From contig DASPXE010000093.1 of assembly GCA_035637455.1 (NCBI GenBank), positions 4,489-68,488 on the forward strand: a stretch of DNA of 64,000 bases. Reading direction: 5' to 3'. The notes under the pieces are model-generated. The model saw nothing but the letters and a program-made list of their open reading frames with translations, searched no databases and had not been told where the DNA came from. Below, piece by piece: positions 60,423 to 64,000 of the stretch; positions within the stretch are counted from its first letter, which is position 1, and every line of letters begins with the position of its first letter. Both the position numbers and the translations under genes were made by a program. This DNA is from 20CM-4-69-16 sp035637455 (lineage in GTDB: Bacteria; Gemmatimonadota; Gemmatimonadetes; Gemmatimonadales; GWC2-71-9).

Positions 60423-60760
60423 GACGCGTCGTGCCGCTCGCCGTGGGCCTGCTCGCCGCCGGCTGCCACCATGCAGGGAAGCAAGCCACAGCGCCCCCGC
60501 GCGCCGAGACCGCGGTGAAAGTCCAGAACCAGAACTACCTCGACATGGACGTCTTTGTGGTGCGGGGCGGCCAGCGCATCCGCCTCGGCATGGTCACGGG
60601 CCTGTCCACGCAGCTGTTCATGCTGCGCCCCGAGGTCGTGGGAACCGGAACCGACCTGCAATTCGAGTTCCACCCCATCGGCGGGCGGGCGAACCCGCGC
60701 ACCGAGAGGATCATGATTCAACCGGGCGACGTCATCGAGCTCACGATCCCGCCGTCGTGA
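60419..60760 (+). CDS. Small lipoprotein
   Basis: A 113-residue protein with a lipobox (VGLLAAGC at residues 9-16), followed by a beta-rich domain (VKVQNQNYLDMDVFVVRGG, IMIQPGDVIELTIPPS). I do not recognise a family. The ATGA overlap couples it to the exported M14 enzyme, so the two probably act in the same compartment. Confidence 0.7.
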   Translation: MRRVVPLAVGLLAAGCHHAGKQATAPPRAETAVKVQNQNYLDMDVFVVRGGQRIRLGMVTGLSTQLFMLRPEVVGTGTDLQFEFHPIGGRANPRTERIMIQPGDVIELTIPPS

Positions 60761-60795
60761 CGAACGGCGGCGGGGAGCGGCGGGGGGCGCGACCG

Positions 60796-61280
60796 CTACC
60801 CCAGTGCTCTCCGATCCAAGCTGCGGTACTGGATCGCCTCGCTCACGTGCTTCGGCGCCAGCTCCGTCGCTCCGTCCAGATCGGCGATCGTCCGGGCGAT
60901 CTTGAGAATCCGGTGGTAGGCGCGCGCCGAGAGGGCGAGGCGGGTGATCGCCGTGCGGAGCAGCGCGTCCGCCCCGTCGGACACGCGGCAGAAGGTCCGG
61001 ATGTCGCGCGCGGCCATGTGGGCGTTAGCGTACACCCCCGCACGGTCCGTGAAGCGCTCGCGCTGAACCGCCCGGGCGCGATCCACACTCTCCCGGATCG
61101 CCGCGCTCGGCTCGCCCGCGCCCTGATCGGCGAGCGCCCGGTACTTGCCCACCGGCACCTCCAAGTGGATGTCGATCCGGTCGAGCAGCGGGCCGGACAC
61201 GCGCGCGAGATAGCGCTCCACGCCGAGCGGGCCGCAGACACAATTGCTGCGGGTCGCCGGAGTATCCGCAGGGGCATCCC
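60796..61280 (-). pseudogene. Broken 3' copy of comM/yifB
   Basis: Matches the last third of the intact comM/yifB at 62855, from the stop codon up to about 61280. By eye about 85% of bases agree over a 100-bp stretch. The copy lacks the whole ATPase core and has a two-base deletion near 61244 that shifts the frame between the CPCGY and NCVCGPLGVERYL segments. Similarity ends near 61280, where unrelated DNA begins. It lies on the same strand as the intact gene and on the other side of the inositol oxygenase gene. Confidence 0.85.
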
Positions 61281-61758
61281 TGCGTTGCCTCTTTGCCACG
61301 TGAGGCTGAAAGGCCAAAATACCGCACCTCACCTGCGCCAGGGGTGCGAGAGACACTCATTGCCTTCCTCTGGCCACGCTCCCATCAAATCCAGTGCATT
61401 GGAAAACTGCCGACTAGGGTCGGGTCGGCCTCAAGGGGTACGGAAAGCATTCGCGTAGCGACGGTTGGACGAAAGCCAGCGGAAGACAAGCAAGAGCCCG
61501 TCGCCCTAACGGCGACTCGCCGAAGACGGAGGAACCGCTCCTCAACCACCACACCCTGCCACCGGATTGCCGCAGTGAAGATTGCCGCTGCTGGCGGTAG
61601 CGTCGGGGAACGAGGCTGCGCCGGGTGCCCTTAAGCGCGTGGTGCGTTAACCGATAGGGGCGCCGAACAGCTCTCCTTCCTACCAGAAAAAGCCTCTGGC
61701 TCAGTTGTTGCAGCCAAGGGCCTGCGGAGGATATTCAATCGTAACTCAGCTGAAATTT
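61281..61758. other. Gene-free spacer of the inositol oxygenase cassette
   Basis: About 480 bp without a convincing gene on either strand, and less GC-rich than the flanking chromosome. I see no integrase fragment, tRNA or clear inverted repeat. It holds the upstream region of the oxygenase gene. No strong promoter was recognised. Confidence 0.5.
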
Positions 61759-62667
61759 ATGGCCGCGACAGAAACTCCATCCAATTCGAACGCCCCTCTT
61801 TCCAACCTGCAAGAATGGGAGGACTTCCTCAAGGTCCGTTATCCTGAAGAGACAGCCGCCAGTTCAAAGGCCTTTCAGGCGACGGACCCAAATAAGGCCA
61901 AGGAGCAGTTTCGAAATTATGAAGCCGGCGCACGGCCCAGCGTGCGCGAGTTCTACCGGCTCAATCACCGCCATCAGACCTACGATTTCGTGCAGGCCAA
62001 GAAGAAAGAATTTCTGTCGCTGTCGCGGCGCAAAATGGGAATCTGGGAAGCGATGGAGCTCTTGAACACGCTGGTCGATGATAGCGATCCCGATACCGAT
62101 CTATCGCAGCTTGAGCATTTGCTTCAAACGGCCGAACAGATCCGCCGGGATGGACATCCGCGCTGGTTCATCCTGACGGGCCTCATTCACGATCTGGGAA
62201 AAATCCTATGTCTTTACGGAGAGCCGCAGTGGGCCGTGGTAGGCGATACGTTTCCAGTAGGCTGCGGCTATTCGGACAAGATCGTCTTTCATCAGTTCTT
62301 CGCCGACAATCCCGACAGCCGGGAGCCGAAATACCAGACTCGAACCGGCATCTACTCTGAAGGCTGCGGCTTGGAAAACGTTCATCTCTCCTGGGGCCAT
62401 GACGAATATCTGTATCACGTCGTCAAAGATTACCTGCCGCCGGAGGCCCTTTACACGATTCGCTATCACTCCTTCTATCCGGCGCACCGCGAAGGGGAAT
62501 ATCAACACCTCATGAACGGCCGGGACAAGAAAGTGTTCGCGTGGGTTCGAGCTTTCAATCCTTACGACCTTTATACCAAAAGCCACGAGCGCCCGAATGT
62601 CGAGCAATTGCGGCCCTTCTATAACGAATTGATTTCGGAGTATTTTCCAACCGAGCTCCGCTGGTAG
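61759..62667 (+). CDS. myo-Inositol oxygenase (eukaryote-like MIOX)
   Basis: Cleaves myo-inositol with O2 to D-glucuronate using a mixed-valent di-iron centre. The 302-residue protein is complete. Predicted iron ligands by comparison with the mammalian enzyme are His72 (NHRHQTYDF), His144/Asp145 (LIHDLGK), His214 (SWGHDEYLYH), His237 (IRYHSFYPAH) and Asp270 (FNPYDLYTK). GEPQWAVVGDTFPVGC is almost the mammalian sequence. A 60-base sample (62101-62160) is 57% GC, below its neighbours. No other inositol gene is nearby, and ATG 61759 has no clear ribosome-binding site. The gene was probably acquired by transfer. Confidence 0.95.
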   Translation: MAATETPSNSNAPLSNLQEWEDFLKVRYPEETAASSKAFQATDPNKAKEQFRNYEAGARPSVREFYRLNHRHQTYDFVQAKKKEFLSLSRRKMGIWEAMELLNTLVDDSDPDTDLSQLEHLLQTAEQIRRDGHPRWFILTGLIHDLGKILCLYGEPQWAVVGDTFPVGCGYSDKIVFHQFFADNPDSREPKYQTRTGIYSEGCGLENVHLSWGHDEYLYHVVKDYLPPEALYTIRYHSFYPAHREGEYQHLMNGRDKKVFAWVRAFNPYDLYTKSHERPNVEQLRPFYNELISEYFPTELRW

Positions 62668-62854
62668 CGGCTGCGGACGATGCGCTGGTCCGCTGCTTGG
62701 CGGAGCCCACAAAAGACAGTTCCCACGTTTGTCACCATAGGCGGACTGGTGTTCACTGGTCCAGGCACGTCTGTATGTCCCTCACTCAGGTATCGGGCAG
62801 CAAGCCGAATCGCGAGAGCGTCACCGCCGCCCTGCGCGGAGGACGTGCCTCGCC

Positions 62855-64000
62855 CTACCCCAGCCCCCGCCGATCCAGACTCCGATACTGGATCGCCTCG
62901 CTCACATGCTTCGGCTCGAGCTCGGCCGCCCCGGCCAGATCCGCGATCGTCCGCGCGATCTTCAGGATCCGATGATACGCCCGCGCCGACAGCGCGAGCC
63001 GAGTGATGGCCGATCGTAACAGAGAATCCGCCCCGTCCGTGACGCGGCAGAAGGTACGGATGTCCCGCGCCGTCATGTGCGCGTTGGCGTAGATGCCGGC
63101 GCGGTGCACGAAGCGCTCGCGCTGCAGCACCCGCGCCCGGTCCACGCGCTCCCGGATCGCCTCGCTCGGCTCGCCCCCGCCCTGGTCGGCGAGCGCGCGG
63201 TACTTCACCGCCGGCACCTCCAAGTGGATGTCGATCCGGTCGAGCAGCGGGCCGGACACGCGTGCGAGGTAGCGCTCCACGCCGAGCGGGCCGCACACGC
63301 AATTGTGCTGGGGATCGCCGAAATAGCCGCAGGGACAGGGGTTCATCGCCGCGGCCAGCATGAAGCGGGCGGGATAGGTGAGGCTCATCGCCGCCCGCGC
63401 GATGGTCACCACGCCGTCCTCCATCGGCTGGCGCAGCACCTCCAGCACGTTCTTGCGGAACTCGGGGAGCTCATCTAGGAACAGCACGCCGCCGTGCGCG
63501 AGGCTCACCTCGCCTGGCCGCGGATAGGAGCCGCCGCCGATCAGGCCGGCGTCCGAGATCGTGTGATGTGGTGCCCGGAACGGGCGCCGGGCGACGAGCG
63601 ACTCCCCGAGGGGCAAGACGCCCGCGACGGAGTGGATCTTGGTCGTCTCGAGCGCCTCCTCGAGACTCATCTTGGGGAGGATCGTGGGGAGCCGGCGGGC
63701 GAGCATGGTCTTGCCGCTCCCCGGTGGACCGATCATCAGCAGGTTGTGCCCCCCGGCCGCGGCGACCTCGAGCGCCCGCTTGGCGTGAGCTTGCCCTTTC
63801 ACTTCCGCGAAATCCACCTCGTCCTTCGCGCGCTCCGCGAACAGCGACGCGAGGTCGACCTCCGCCTGCGCCAGCTCGCCGCGCGCGTCCAGGAAGTCCG
63901 CGATCTCGGCGAGCGTCCCCGCGCCGAGCACGCGGATGCCCGAGACGACGCCTGCCTCGGCGAGGTTCTCGCGCGGCAGCACCAGGGCTTCGAGCCCCGC
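62855..64000 (-). CDS. comM: ComM/YifB Mg-chelatase-like AAA+ ATPase (5' partial at window end)
   Basis: Hexameric helicase that drives branch migration in natural transformation in some bacteria. The window holds about the last 380 residues; the frame is still open at 64000. Walker A is GPPGSGKT, Walker B VLFLDELPEF, then CPCGYFGDPQHNC with the cysteines of the YifB insert and the Mg_chelatase C-terminal helical domain. The last 430 bp or so are duplicated as the broken copy at 60796. In other bacteria comM is a known insertion site for genomic islands. Confidence 0.93.
   Translation of the reverse strand, partial: AGLEALVLPRENLAEAGVVSGIRVLGAGTLAEIADFLDARGELAQAEVDLASLFAERAKDEVDFAEVKGQAHAKRALEVAAAGGHNLLMIGPPGSGKTMLARRLPTILPKMSLEEALETTKIHSVAGVLPLGESLVARRPFRAPHHTISDAGLIGGGSYPRPGEVSLAHGGVLFLDELPEFRKNVLEVLRQPMEDGVVTIARAAMSLTYPARFMLAAAMNPCPCGYFGDPQHNCVCGPLGVERYLARVSGPLLDRIDIHLEVPAVKYRALADQGGGEPSEAIRERVDRARVLQRERFVHRAGIYANAHMTARDIRTFCRVTDGADSLLRSAITRLALSARAYHRILKIARTIADLAGAAELEPKHVSEAIQYRSLDRRGLG

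Overview
The window is a GC-rich, densely packed bacterial chromosome segment that most resembles the phylum Gemmatimonadota. The assignment is an inference. It rests on the high GC content, the many signal peptides ending in AQ (for example LAAQ, SAQ and QAQ), GldF/GldG-like and Peptidase_MA/propeller/barrel proteins, a plug-only TonB-type protein, and an otherwise ordinary Gram-negative housekeeping set. No rRNA, tRNA or CRISPR array was found.

Layout. Positions 2-6321 (+): gliding-type transporter pieces, prs, rplY, pth (apparently CTG-initiated) and ychF. 6318-7739 (-): a plug-only outer-membrane-type protein and an exported JAMM metalloprotease. A 398-bp gap follows with two CRP-like palindromes. 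8138-12353 (+): rpsF, rpsR, a DUF2232 membrane protein, rplI, a FakA-FakB fusion and rsfS. 12350-26666 (+): a giant metallopeptidase/propeller/barrel protein, two SPOR-domain proteins coupled to smc, a subtilase, an MBL hydrolase, DAHP synthase and lolA. 32304-26623 (-): the rpmE-prfA-prmC-ylbF-tmk-ctpA-DUF2520 operon. 32458-36806 (+): crp, an MBL enzyme, a CsgG-like protein and a GAF/HD-GYP protein. 48388-36803 (-): yajQ, rimO, hemL, spoIID, an outer-membrane protein, Gfo/Idh, lnt, then hyuA-hyuB-tauE. 55902-48416 (-): larE, thpR, an anchored protein, an NtrC-type regulator, a membrane protein, ALDH, a small protein, lepB and a sigma factor. 56061-60760: an Lrp regulator with an EamA exporter, an IS605-like palindromic element, cupin, ABM, mscS, an exported AstE-like protein and a lipoprotein. 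60796-64000: a eukaryote-like myo-inositol oxygenase gene in lower-GC DNA, lying between a broken 3' copy of comM/yifB and the intact comM/yifB.

Most genes are translationally coupled through ATGA, GTGA, TTGA or TAGTG overlaps, so long polycistronic messages are likely.

The most unusual features are: the inositol oxygenase cassette bracketed by comM copies; two inverted-repeat elements built from four GCGGATT heptamers per arm, one of which supplies the N-terminus of LolA; four intergenic GTGA-N6-TCAC palindromes matching the recognition helix of the local Crp; a degenerate ParA/BY-kinase-like SPOR protein coupled to SMC; in-frame purine tracts in three unrelated genes; and a compact IS605-like palindromic element.
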